From: Rhodovulum sp. P5
GTDB taxonomy: Bacteria > Pseudomonadota > Alphaproteobacteria > Rhodobacterales > Rhodobacteraceae
Assembly (NCBI RefSeq): GCF_002079305.1
Contig: NZ_CP015039.1
Coordinates: 2,712,001-2,776,000, forward strand
Direction of reading: 5' to 3'
DNA: 64,000 bases
Shown: in pieces, positions 24,676-32,021 of the stretch
How positions within the stretch are numbered: the first letter of the stretch is position 1
Layout: every line of letters begins with the position of its first letter
Position numbers and translations under genes: made by a program
The notes under the pieces: generated by a model
What the model was told of the DNA's origin: nothing
What the model saw: the letters and a program-made list of their open reading frames with translations, nothing else
Database searches by the model: none

Positions 24676-24712
24676 GCCCCGCCCGGCAGACCGGGCGGGG
24701 CCTGACTCTTTT
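24676..24712 (+). terminator. Strong terminator after DUF736
   Basis: GCCCCGCCCGG pairs perfectly with CCGGGCGGGGC around a CAGA loop (24676-24701), followed by CTGACTCTTTT. It would also shield DUF736 from the convergent exporter gene. Confidence 0.85.
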
Positions 24713-24762
24713 CCGCATTGCAGAAATTGATGCAGCGGAGGTCGGCTTCGAGCCCGACCTGA

Positions 24763-25677
24763 TCACTCGTCGGACCGCAGCGAATGCCCGGTTTTTCCTT
24801 TTGCTGGCCAGTTAATCAGCGCGACCCCCGCTATCGCCGCACAGAGGCCTGCCGCGACCGGCAGAGTGAATGTCTCGCCCAGGAACACGATGCCGAGGAT
24901 GACGCCGATGCCTGCCCGCAGATAGCTTTGGCTCGCAACACCCATGGACCCGAGTGTGCGCACCAGCCGGAAGTAGATCAGGAGCGCAACCCCGGTGCAA
25001 AGGATCGACAAGATCGCCGTTGCGGCCATAGCCGTCAGGCTTGGAGCCAGCGTCCACGGACGATCCAGAAAGAGCGCAAAAGGCGCGAGAACGACCGACG
25101 CCCAGATCATCGTGCCTGTGGCCGTGGCAACGGCGGTGATATGGCCGAACCGTTTGCCGTAGATCGCCGCACCTGCATAAAGCGCAGCGCCAACCAGACA
25201 GGCGATTTGCCCGGCGACCTGATCACCAAGACCGCGCAGGACATCCACGCCGACGATCAGCGCAACACCCATGAAACCAAGAACCGCACCGGCCAGCTTG
25301 CGCCCGTTGAGCGCTTCGTGCCGCGTCACGAGCGCGGTGATGAGAAAGACGAAGATCGGGGAGGTCGAGTTCAGAACGCTGGCGAGGCCTGACTCGACGT
25401 ATTGCTGCCCCCAGGCAAGAACAGTCCAGGCGCCGATGCTGTTGAGCAAGGATTGCACCAGAAGCATCCGCCAAGCGCGCGCGTCGCGCGGCAGCCTTTC
25501 TGATCGTGCGCCCATCACGAGCAGCAAAAAAATGGTCGCGCCGAGAACGCGGAGCGCGATCAGCGTGACCGGGGGAATCTCGGCGACGGCGACCTTGATG
25601 AAGAGGTAGGACGACCCCCAGAGCAACGCCAGAAGGGCCAGCAAAGGCAGCTCGGTCCGTAAGTTGGCCGACTTCAT
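24763..25677 (-). CDS. DMT-superfamily (EamA) transporter
   Basis: A 304-residue inner-membrane protein with ten predicted helices in two EamA repeats (LLALLALLWGSSYLFIKVAV at the start; YLRAGIGVILGIVFLGETFT in the second repeat). EamA proteins export metabolites or amino acids; the substrate is not predictable. It is the last gene of a minus-strand trio (NIPSNAP, ABM, transporter) with ATGA overlaps, and a divergent ArsR-type regulator lies upstream. The trio is cargo between backbone genes. The gene appears intact. Confidence 0.85.
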   Translation of the reverse strand: MKSANLRTELPLLALLALLWGSSYLFIKVAVAEIPPVTLIALRVLGATIFLLLVMGARSERLPRDARAWRMLLVQSLLNSIGAWTVLAWGQQYVESGLASVLNSTSPIFVFLITALVTRHEALNGRKLAGAVLGFMGVALIVGVDVLRGLGDQVAGQIACLVGAALYAGAAIYGKRFGHITAVATATGTMIWASVVLAPFALFLDRPWTLAPSLTAMAATAILSILCTGVALLIYFRLVRTLGSMGVASQSYLRAGIGVILGIVFLGETFTLPVAAGLCAAIAGVALINWPAKGKTGHSLRSDE

Positions 25678-26021
25678 GCCGGATGCGCCTTCTGGCTGTC
25701 AGCCGGAGCCTGTGCGCGGTCGAACATGCCGTAGTCCCGGATCACGCTGGCGATCCGGAGCCGGTAGTCATCGAACACACCACTCCGTCCTTTCGCCTGC
25801 GCGCCACGATGGGCGTTGAGGTTGCGCCAACGTGCTATCGCGTCTTCATCCTCGAAGAACGACAGGGACAGGATTTTGCGTGGATCGGTGAGGCTCTGGA
25901 ACCGCTCCACGGAAATGAAGCCGTCGATCCCATCGAGCATCGGGCGCATCTCGGCAGCGATGTCGAGATAATCGTCCTTGCGGCCCTCTGCGGGTTCAAC
26001 TTCGAAGATCACAGCGATCAT
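25674..26021 (-). CDS. ABM-domain (antibiotic biosynthesis monooxygenase-like) protein
   Basis: A 115-residue ferredoxin-like protein of the ABM family: IAVIFEVEPAEGRKDDYLDI, GIDGFISVERFQSLTDPRKI and LSFFEDEDAIARWRNLNAHR. Members oxidise small aromatic or quinone-like compounds or degrade haem; the substrate here is unknown. Start and stop both overlap the neighbouring genes by 4 nt, so it is co-translated with the NIPSNAP protein and the exporter, which suggests detoxification and export of one compound. Confidence 0.82.
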   Translation of the reverse strand: MIAVIFEVEPAEGRKDDYLDIAAEMRPMLDGIDGFISVERFQSLTDPRKILSLSFFEDEDAIARWRNLNAHRGAQAKGRSGVFDDYRLRIASVIRDYGMFDRAQAPADSQKAHPA

Positions 26022-26341
26022 GCGCTGTCTCCGTGCGGTGCAGAGGCGAGCTTGAGCCAGGTTCGGTCTTCCCGGAGCAGAAACTTCTCCTTTTGGGCAA
26101 ACTCGTAGTTCTCGCGGCCGAGTGGGTCAGCGGCGAGACGGGTGCGATAGGCTTCGTAGTCGGCCAGGCTCGCCACGTTGTAGATGCCATAGGCAAGCGT
26201 CGATGAACCCTCGTGCGGGGCATAGTAGCCAATCAGATCAGCGCCGCAGCGCGGGATTGCCTGCCCCCAATTACGGGAATATTCCTCGAACTGGGCCTTC
26301 TTTGTCGGGTCGATGTGGTAGCGGATGATACAGGTCAGCAT
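26018..26341 (-). CDS. NIPSNAP family protein
   Basis: A 107-residue dimeric alpha-beta barrel-type protein of the NIPSNAP family: MLTCIIRYHIDPTKKAQFEE, GADLIGYYAPHEGSSTLAYG and RTWLKLAS. The family function is unclear, and the fold is shared with ABM proteins. It is the first gene of the cargo trio and is divergent from the ArsR-type regulator across a 73-bp gap that should hold both promoters. Confidence 0.85.
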   Translation of the reverse strand: MLTCIIRYHIDPTKKAQFEEYSRNWGQAIPRCGADLIGYYAPHEGSSTLAYGIYNVASLADYEAYRTRLAADPLGRENYEFAQKEKFLLREDRTWLKLASAPHGDSA

Positions 26342-26414
26342 GACGAAATCCTTCGAGTAATTTTCCCGATCCTAGACGTTTGCTTCTCGCGGATGCTTCG
26401 ATTAAGGTCGAACT

Positions 26415-27098
26415 ATGAGAGAAGGCCCAGACATTGCCCATATCGCCGCTTTGATCGGCGATCCCGCCCGCGCCAACATGCTGACTGCGCTTATGAGCGG
26501 AAAAGCTCTGACAGTCAGCGAGTTGGCTGAGGAAGCCGGGGTAACGATCCAGACGGCGAGCTCCCACCTGTCGAAACTCGATGAAGGTGGTTTGCTTCGT
26601 CCCCGCAAACAGGGACGGCACAAGTATTTCGCGCTTGCCAGTGACGAGGTGGCCCACGTCCTTGAAGGTCTGATGGGGCTTGCGGCTGGGTCGGGATACT
26701 TACGGAAGCGGACAGGCCCGCGAGATGCAGAGCTGCGCCAAGCGCGTGTCTGCTACAACCATCTAGCGGGGGACATGGGCACGCAGATGTTCGACAGCCT
26801 GGTGGCGCAGGGCCATTTAGTATTGGATGCCGAGGAGCTGGAGCTGACCGAGGCGGGTGCCGCATTCGCCTCAGAACTTGAGATCGACGTAGACGGCTTG
26901 CGCAAGGCGCGCGCGCCGGTTTGCCGGGAATGCCTCGACTGGAGTGAGCGCAGATCACATCTGGCGGGTAGCTTGGGGCGCGCGTTTCTGAGCCGCTTTG
27001 AGGAGCTGTCCTGGGCAAAACGAGATCAGAAAACACGGGTCGTGACTTTCTCACGGATTGGAGCAGAGAAGTTCAGCAAGCTCTTTCCGGTGAGTTAA
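26415..27098 (+). CDS. ArsR-type winged-helix regulator
   Basis: A 227-residue regulator. The N-terminal 80 residues are an ArsR-like winged helix (HIAALIGDPARANMLTALMS; LTVSELAEEAGVTIQTASSH). The C-terminal part is an effector domain with a Cys-containing stretch (VCRECLDWSERRSHLAGSLG) that recurs in longer ArsR relatives. It probably represses the divergent NIPSNAP-ABM-exporter trio and itself until an inducer binds. The short 73-bp divergent spacer supports this. The inducer is unknown; the two Cys could bind metal or react with oxidants, which is speculation. Confidence 0.85.
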   Translation: MREGPDIAHIAALIGDPARANMLTALMSGKALTVSELAEEAGVTIQTASSHLSKLDEGGLLRPRKQGRHKYFALASDEVAHVLEGLMGLAAGSGYLRKRTGPRDAELRQARVCYNHLAGDMGTQMFDSLVAQGHLVLDAEELELTEAGAAFASELEIDVDGLRKARAPVCRECLDWSERRSHLAGSLGRAFLSRFEELSWAKRDQKTRVVTFSRIGAEKFSKLFPVS

Positions 27099-27187
27099 AG
27101 ATCGTTTGGGATTTCGCCAAAGCGCACATTGCACGAACGGCAGCAAAGTCCGCACAGCCGACATATGTGTAGGCCGCCGTCCATAGA

Positions 27188-27412
27188 TTAGGTCCCGTCT
27201 GGCGCGTCTTCCTTCAACAAGAGATGCGGCCGCACATCCAGCGCGAGCGCGGCGTGCCAAAGCGTGATGATCGTGACGTTCTGCTGCCCGCGCTCCATCG
27301 AGCTCACATGAGCGCGATCCACGCCCATCTTCACAGCCAACGCGGCCTGACTCATATCAGCTAAGGTTCTGTAGTGCTTGAGATTGTTTCCAAAAGTCTG
27401 CCGAATATCCAT
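27188..27412 (-). CDS. qseC: QseC-like XRE repressor
   Basis: A 74-residue helix-turn-helix protein (HYRTLADMSQAALAVKMGVD, HVSSMERGQQNVTIITLW). It is divergent from a small DUF2285 gene, with an inverted-repeat operator between them. This is the layout of qseC/qseM in ICEMlSym of Mesorhizobium loti, where QseC controls the antiactivator QseM and itself, giving a bistable switch. The name is given by that synteny and family match. It starts at ATG 27412. Confidence 0.72.
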   Translation of the reverse strand: MDIRQTFGNNLKHYRTLADMSQAALAVKMGVDRAHVSSMERGQQNVTIITLWHAALALDVRPHLLLKEDAPDGT

Positions 27413-27431
27413 CCGACGACAAAAGACGTAT

Positions 27432-27464
27432 CGCGTATTTTAGTGCGACGTACTATAATACGCG
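27432..27464. promoter_or_regulatory. Operator between qseC-like and qseM-like genes
   Basis: Two 13-bp arms, CGCGTATTTTAGT and ACTATAATACGCG, are inverted copies with one mismatch around a 7-nt spacer. A TATAAT box lies inside the right arm on the plus strand and TAAAAT on the minus strand, so a bound repressor would cover both divergent promoters. Confidence 0.65.
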
Positions 27465-27533
27465 GAATCTTGATCTATCGATCAGGATTGATGCTTCAAA
27501 ACGGTGTCATAAACCGAGTGACAGTTGCGCGGA

Positions 27534-27548
27534 CCCCATAAACTGGGG
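27534..27548 (+). promoter_or_regulatory. Hairpin overlapping the DUF2285 ribosome-binding site
   Basis: CCCCA-TAAAC-TGGGG is a perfect 5-bp stem ending 8 nt before ATG 27557. The TGGGG arm is the only purine-rich sequence placed to bind ribosomes for that start, so the hairpin could hide it. If ATG 27590 is used, the GGGGGAAT just upstream of it would serve instead. Confidence 0.4.
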
Positions 27549-27556
27549 CAATAGTC

Positions 27557-27856
27557 ATGTGGGCGCAACGTCGTCCGCTGGGGGAATATATGGGTAACCA
27601 ACAAAGTTCCGAACTTGCTGAATCGCCGCCTGAAAGCGACAGCCTGACCGAGTATGATCAAGCTCAATTGAAGCTATATGCACGTCTTCTCGATGCAGAA
27701 GCCGATGGGGCCACGCTTTCCGAAATTGTCCTTCACCTCTTTGGAATTGATGCTTCTCAAGAGCCAAAGCGTGCCCAGCAGGTGCATGAAAGCCACCTTA
27801 GGCGAGCGCATTGGATCGCCCAGCAAGGCTATCGCGAACTCCTCCGGAAGGCCTGA
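27557..27856 (+). CDS. qseM: QseM-like DUF2285 antiactivator
   Basis: A 99-residue protein (88 if ATG 27590 is the start) with the DUF2285 pattern: YDQAQLKLYARLLDAEADGA, HLFGIDASQEPKRAQQVHES and HLRRAHWIAQQGYRELLRKA. In ICEMlSym(R7A), QseM is a DUF2285 protein that binds TraR and FseA and blocks excision and transfer. The position here, between the QseC-like repressor and the fseA-like gene, is the same. No TraR homologue is visible in the window, so FseA would be its only nearby target. The assignment is by family and synteny. Confidence 0.7.
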   Translation: MWAQRRPLGEYMGNQQSSELAESPPESDSLTEYDQAQLKLYARLLDAEADGATLSEIVLHLFGIDASQEPKRAQQVHESHLRRAHWIAQQGYRELLRKA

Positions 27857-27998
27857 GACCGCGAGTCGCCTGCATTGCGGCGATGCTCTATTCGCATCGC
27901 TATATGCCCTTCGTCTGTCTACAAATTCCCGTTTAGCGCGAGCACATTAGTGAGTCTTAGGCGCATGACGCTGAGAGCTTAACAGTAGGAGAGCGGAT

Positions 27999-28713
27999 AT
28001 GCCTTCGAACTGGCGAGAAGAAAGCGATTACGATTACATCGAAACACTCGATGCGTCCGGCCTGGCGTGGGAATGCCTCAGGCGCAATACCGACTACCGT
28101 GCCGCGTTTCCGAACATGACCGAGAACGAGGCGGCCGCTTGGGGGTTACGATTTCCCGGTCGATCCTGAGCTCAAGGCGACGGACGCGAAACTCTACTGG
28201 CGACCTTCTATTGCACCAGCCGTGACCTCTTTGATGACGGCCGGGACACTCCGCGACGCAGAGCCAACGGCTTTTAATCATGTGATCGTGGAAGCAAGGC
28301 GCGGCACCCGTGGCCGCTATTGGACCCGCATTCGTTCCGGATTGATCGTCGTTTCCGACGATAAATTGACCACAGAACGGCCGCGCGCTTTCATCGTCCC
28401 GTGGTCGCCCGACTGGTCGATTAGCATCGCCACCGCGGAGCGCCTTAGGCGCGTCTGGCGTGGTCAGACACCGCGCGCTCTGTTCAGCCTGCAACGGCGA
28501 AAACGCATCGGTCATGCGCTGCGCACGGACGATGCGCGTCAATCCGGCGCGAAGCTGCGAGACATCGCGACCAGCTATTTCGGCGCTCGGAGGGTCGCCG
28601 ACGAACCTTGGAAGACGAGCGCGCTGAAAGCGCAGATCGCGCGTCTTGCAAACTACGGCAGACATCTGACGGAAACGGGTTTCAAACAGCTTCTGCGCGG
28701 AAAAACGAAGTGA
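27999..28713 (+). CDS. fseA: FseA-like DUF6499-DUF2285 activator requiring +1 frameshift
   Basis: Frame 1 starts at ATG 27999 (PSNWREESDYDYIETLDASG, a DUF6499 N-terminus) and ends at TGA 28169 after 56 codons. The +1 frame continues FPVDPELKATDAKLYWRPSI to a C-terminal DUF2285 domain (WKTSALKAQIARLANYGRHL) and stops at 28713. Joining them by a +1 slip on UUU-C at codon 52 gives WGLRFPVDP, exactly the family consensus, and a 237-residue protein. In ICEMlSym, FseA is made from two overlapping frames by programmed +1 frameshifting and activates rdfS. The same arrangement here argues against a pseudogene. Ribosome-binding site AGGAGAG is upstream. Confidence 0.82.
28152..28155 (+). other. Likely +1 ribosomal frameshift site (TTT C)
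   Basis: In the zero frame the codons read CGA TTT CCC GGT. tRNA-Phe (anticodon GAA) on TTT can re-pair with TTC one base on, after which CCG GTC GAT CCT restores the DUF6499/DUF2285 reading. The zero-frame stop codon lies five codons later. The exact slip point is inferred from the consensus peptide; shifts at the preceding GGG or TTA codons would also restore the frame. Confidence 0.6.
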
Positions 28714-28757
28714 TGCCAAATGATTGCGGCAGGTTCTCCGACTGATATTCTACAATC

Positions 28758-29588
28758 ATGTCGATCGAGTCTAAACCTTCAGTCAGCCCTCCGCGCATTC
28801 TCGGTCGCACGCGCCGCTTGCCTACGAAATCTCGAACTGTTTTCGATCAGATTTTTCACAGCGGTGGCGGATATGTGCTCGATTTTTCGGACCGGACGAT
28901 GGCCGAATGGTTCGAGGAGACGTTCGATCTGAATATCTTCCAAGAGCGATTCCAGATCGAAGGCCAGAGCAAAGGAAAGACGCTGCGCGGATTTGTCGAG
29001 GTCGCGGAACCGCGCTTTGTGGCCAGCGTCATGCGGGCGCTTTGGGACTATCGATGCAGCGAGGCCGACTACCGTGAGGACGATGCAGACGAAGAAGCGC
29101 GCCTCGCAGACTGGCTTAAACGCTTCGCAGACGAGCTCGAAGCCGCGTCGACGATGAAGCTCGAAGATGCGCTGACCGACTTCTCGCGCGACACGACGCT
29201 GCCGAAGCTACGCGCCGCTATTGCAAACGATCTGGTTGCCGAGAAGCCCGACGTCGCGCTTGATCGTGTGCATACCTATTGCGTGAAACGCTTCCGTCAT
29301 CTGCTCTCTGAACGTGGCCAGCCGGTAGACCCAAAGACGCCGCTTCACGCGATTTTCGGCGCATATGGAAAGCTTCTCCGCGATGCAGGAGAGGTCACAG
29401 AGTTCGCGCTGCCGACGCTCCGTGTACAACATAAGCTGTTCGAAAGTCTCAACGACGCGCGCAACAAGCGATCCTTCGCGCACGACAATGACCTGCTTTC
29501 GGTCTCCGAGGCACAGTTTCTGATCGACTGCGTACTCTCTTCTCTGGCCTTTATCGAACGGATCGAGAGCAGCCGTTCGCAATCCTAA
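28758..29588 (+). CDS. Abi_C/HEPN-type abortive infection protein
   Basis: A 276-residue protein. The C-terminal 60 residues match the abortive infection C-terminal domain (Abi_C): FESLNDARNKRSFAHDNDLL contains R-x6-H, the HEPN ribonuclease signature, followed by a hydrophobic helix (LIDCVLSSLAFIERIES). The N-terminal 200 residues are charged, helical and unassigned. It starts 45 bp after the fseA-like gene and ends before the rdfS-like operon, a position not occupied by such a gene in ICEMlSym. A role in abortive phage defence is inferred from the family. Confidence 0.75.
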   Translation: MSIESKPSVSPPRILGRTRRLPTKSRTVFDQIFHSGGGYVLDFSDRTMAEWFEETFDLNIFQERFQIEGQSKGKTLRGFVEVAEPRFVASVMRALWDYRCSEADYREDDADEEARLADWLKRFADELEAASTMKLEDALTDFSRDTTLPKLRAAIANDLVAEKPDVALDRVHTYCVKRFRHLLSERGQPVDPKTPLHAIFGAYGKLLRDAGEVTEFALPTLRVQHKLFESLNDARNKRSFAHDNDLLSVSEAQFLIDCVLSSLAFIERIESSRSQS

Positions 29589-29765
29589 GACGACATTCCA
29601 TTCTGAAAAATACCGACTGAACTTACGCTTATCTGCATTTTTTCAGGGGTAACGATTTTTCGCCAAAATCTTCGTCATCCCTCCCGGGCGCTCTTTTCCG
29701 CTTCTCTGGCCGCGAGCCGTCTCTCGCATCCCGCGACGGACCCGCGATGACCAGAGGAGCCCCCC

Positions 29766-30050
29766 ATGCCCGATCCCAATGCCGGCCTGCCGCCGCGCTA
29801 TCTCAGAACCCCTGAAGCCGCCCGCTTTCTCAGCCTGTCCGGCCGGACGCTGGAGAAACACCGCACCTACGGCACCGGTCCGAAGTATTCCAAGATCGGC
29901 GGCCGTGTCGTTTACGCGGTCGAGGATTTGCAATCCTGGGTCAGCCGCGGCGAGAAACGCTCGACCTCCGACGACACGGGCGACACTGTCCTTCCGGCCA
30001 AACGCCATGCGGCGATCTCGCCCGCCTATAGCGGCGAGAAGCGTTCATGA
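29766..30050 (+). CDS. rdfS: RdfS-like excisionase (recombination directionality factor)
   Basis: A 94-residue AlpA/excisionase-type winged HTH protein: RYLRTPEAARFLSLSGRTLE, KYSKIGGRVVYAVEDLQSW. It heads an operon DUF2840-traF-transglycosylase-rlxS, the order of the rdfS operon in ICEMlSym, where RdfS drives excision and is induced by FseA. GAGG lies about 7 nt before ATG 29766. The 177-bp region upstream should contain the FseA-responsive promoter. The next gene overlaps by 4 nt. Confidence 0.82.
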   Translation: MPDPNAGLPPRYLRTPEAARFLSLSGRTLEKHRTYGTGPKYSKIGGRVVYAVEDLQSWVSRGEKRSTSDDTGDTVLPAKRHAAISPAYSGEKRS

Positions 30051-30511
30051 GCGCGCGCACTTTCATCGAACTGACGTGGATCGAAGGCCGCATCGAGCGC
30101 TGGCTACGCTTCGGCCGAGTCGTTCAGGGGACGATCAGAAGCCGGTCGGTCCGCGTGGTCGGTGTCGATCCCGGCGGCATCTTCGCCTTCGTCCGCTGGG
30201 CTGCGAACGACTACGGCACGGTCGAGAGCCGGATCGATATCCTGCAAGCCGTCAGCCCCGGCGAGCGATTTTCGACGGTCCCGTTCGTGACGCCCGGCGG
30301 GGTGTCTCTGTTGCGGCTTTCCGGCTGGCCCAAGGTCGAAGCGGTCCTACTCTGCATCGACCAGATCGAGGCGGAGAAGATCGCGCCGGAAGACGTCTGC
30401 CCGGACCATTGGCGGCATGTTCATAACCGCCTCGGCTGCAATCTCGAACCTCGTCCGTACACGCACTTCCGGCATGACGCCTGGCTCAAAAGACGGGCAC
30501 TGGCGGCATGA
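30047..30511 (+). CDS. DUF2840 family protein
   Basis: A 154-residue protein of the DUF2840 family (FIELTWIEGRIERWLRFG, VVGVDPGGIFAFVRWAANDY, CPDHWRHVHNRLGC). It is always found between an excisionase-like gene and traF in this ICE type. The function is unknown. Start and stop overlap both neighbours by 4 nt, so it is translationally coupled. Confidence 0.88.
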   Translation: MSARTFIELTWIEGRIERWLRFGRVVQGTIRSRSVRVVGVDPGGIFAFVRWAANDYGTVESRIDILQAVSPGERFSTVPFVTPGGVSLLRLSGWPKVEAVLLCIDQIEAEKIAPEDVCPDHWRHVHNRLGCNLEPRPYTHFRHDAWLKRRALAA

Positions 30512-31020
30512 AACGTGCGCGCCCTTCGCTCCTCATCGGCAGCGCCGGTATCGCCCTCATCGCATTCTCTGCGATCATCCACGCCAACCCGATCCTCGTC
30601 TGGAACGCGTCGGCGAGCGTCCCCATCGGCTTCTACGCCGTGCAGCCACTCGACACGCCGAATGTCGGCGATCTCGTCGTGCTCGAACCGCCATCGCCGC
30701 TCGGCGACTGGCTTTTGGAACACGGCTATCTCGGCGCCGATGTCCCGCTCATCAAGCACGTCGCGGCAATTCCCGGACAGCGTGTCTGCCGTACTGGCGT
30801 AACCATCAGCATCGACGGAGAGACCGTCGCGACTGCAAGAGAGCGCGACCGTTTCGCCCGCCCGCTGCCGGTCTGGCAGGGCTGCCAACGGCTCACCAAC
30901 GATCAGGTCTTCTTCCTCAATCCCGACACCGAGGCGAGCCTAGACGGGCGCTATTTCGGACCGTTGCCGCGCGACACGATCATCGGCCGCACTGTGCCGA
31001 TCTGGACGCGTGAGGGCTGA
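30508..31020 (+). CDS. traF: TraF-type signal peptidase (S26)
   Basis: A 170-residue S26 peptidase with an N-terminal membrane helix. The catalytic Ser37 lies in SASVPIGFY and the general-base Lys83 in LIKHVAAIPGQ; FFLNPDTEASLDGRYFGPLP completes the fold. In P-type systems TraF processes and cyclises the TrbC pilin, and a TrbC gene is present at 37332. It acts at the periplasmic face of the inner membrane. All active-site elements are present. Confidence 0.92.
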   Translation: MKRARPSLLIGSAGIALIAFSAIIHANPILVWNASASVPIGFYAVQPLDTPNVGDLVVLEPPSPLGDWLLEHGYLGADVPLIKHVAAIPGQRVCRTGVTISIDGETVATARERDRFARPLPVWQGCQRLTNDQVFFLNPDTEASLDGRYFGPLPRDTIIGRTVPIWTREG

Positions 31021-31024
31021 CGCG

Positions 31025-31774
31025 ATGGCCTTTCTTCTCCCTTCCGGCCGTCGTCTTGTCGCCTCTTCCGCGATCCTGATCACACTTTCCGGTTGCGCCA
31101 ATCCGCCCGCCGCTGACGCACAAGATACGGTCTCGCACTCCGCAGAAATCGCCGCGCCGACGTCCGATGTCGACGCTTACGTTGCCGAAGCGGCGCAACG
31201 CTTCCGCATCCCCGAGCGCTGGATACGCGCCGTCATGCAAGCCGAAAGCGCGGGCAATGCGCGCGCCGTCAGCAGCGCCGGTGCGATGGGCCTCATGCAG
31301 ATCATGCCCGGCACCTGGGCGGAACTGCGTGCCGAACATGGCTTCGGATCGGACCCGTTCGACCGCCGCGATAACATCCTCGCGGGCACGGCCTATCTGC
31401 GCCAGATGTACGACCAATTTGGTGCGCCGGGGTTTCTCGCGGCCTACAATGCTGGCCCCGGACGGTATGCCGAGCACCTTCACACGGGGCGGAAATTGCC
31501 GCGTGAGACCCGTCGTTACGTTGCCGTCCTTTCGCAGGAGCTTAGCTTTTCGGATGCAGCGCCGTTGCAGCCGGTGCGCACCGTTTCTGCCGACCGATGG
31601 CAAGCTGCCCCGCTCTTTGCGCCCGTCACAGCTTCGCGTGAAACGCAACGCAGAACCGAACCAGGCCGCACATCAATCGATGTTCAGACCGCAGAAGAAC
31701 CGGCGCAGTCAGGTTCACAGAACAGCCAATCGAACCCGCTTTTCGTCTCCAGAACCGGGGAGCCAGAGCGATGA
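31025..31774 (+). CDS. Lytic transglycosylase lipoprotein
   Basis: A 249-residue SLT-type enzyme. The N-terminus is a lipoprotein signal (lipobox LSGC, Cys24). The catalytic Glu74 lies in VMQAESAGNARAVSSAGAMG, followed by LMQIMPGTWAEL and FLAAYNAGPGRYAEHL. It would open the peptidoglycan for the conjugative channel. ATG 31025 is 4 nt after the traF stop; the frame could begin at 31010, but that adds only five residues. The C-terminal 90 residues are low-complexity. Confidence 0.88.
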   Translation: MAFLLPSGRRLVASSAILITLSGCANPPAADAQDTVSHSAEIAAPTSDVDAYVAEAAQRFRIPERWIRAVMQAESAGNARAVSSAGAMGLMQIMPGTWAELRAEHGFGSDPFDRRDNILAGTAYLRQMYDQFGAPGFLAAYNAGPGRYAEHLHTGRKLPRETRRYVAVLSQELSFSDAAPLQPVRTVSADRWQAAPLFAPVTASRETQRRTEPGRTSIDVQTAEEPAQSGSQNSQSNPLFVSRTGEPER

Positions 31775-31922
31775 GCGCACTGATCTGGCTCCGCCCCGTT
31801 CTGTCGTGCTGTCTCGTATGGAATTCGGCAGGCGGAGAATTGCAGCCGATATCAACGACGGGAGGGCAAGATAAAAGGGCCGGCGCACATGGGCGCTACG
31901 GCATTGTTGTTGTTGACGTTTT

Positions 31923-31963
31923 TGCGTGCTGTGCACTTGACCGCAGTGCCACAGGCGCACTTA
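31923..31963 (-). other. Candidate oriT
   Basis: In the gap before the relaxase gene, an imperfect inverted repeat (arms TGCGTGCTGTGCACT and AGTGCCACAGGCGCA, 7-nt spacer) abuts the minus-strand sequence TAAGTGCGCC (31954-31963). That core occurs at the nick region of several MOBQ/MOBP plasmids. The location next to the relaxase is as expected for this ICE type. In characterised plasmids the repeat usually precedes the core, whereas here it overlaps and follows it, so the call is tentative. Confidence 0.4.
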
Positions 31964-32021
31964 TAAACCTGATTTCATTCATCTTTTTCCGTCCCACGCC
32001 ATCCTTTCGTGAGGTTTCGGC

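Noticed and set aside
27999..28169. Short DUF6499 gene as a truncated pseudogene
   Set aside because: The +1 frame continues at once with intact family sequence, and frameshifting is a known feature of FseA; programmed expression is the better reading.
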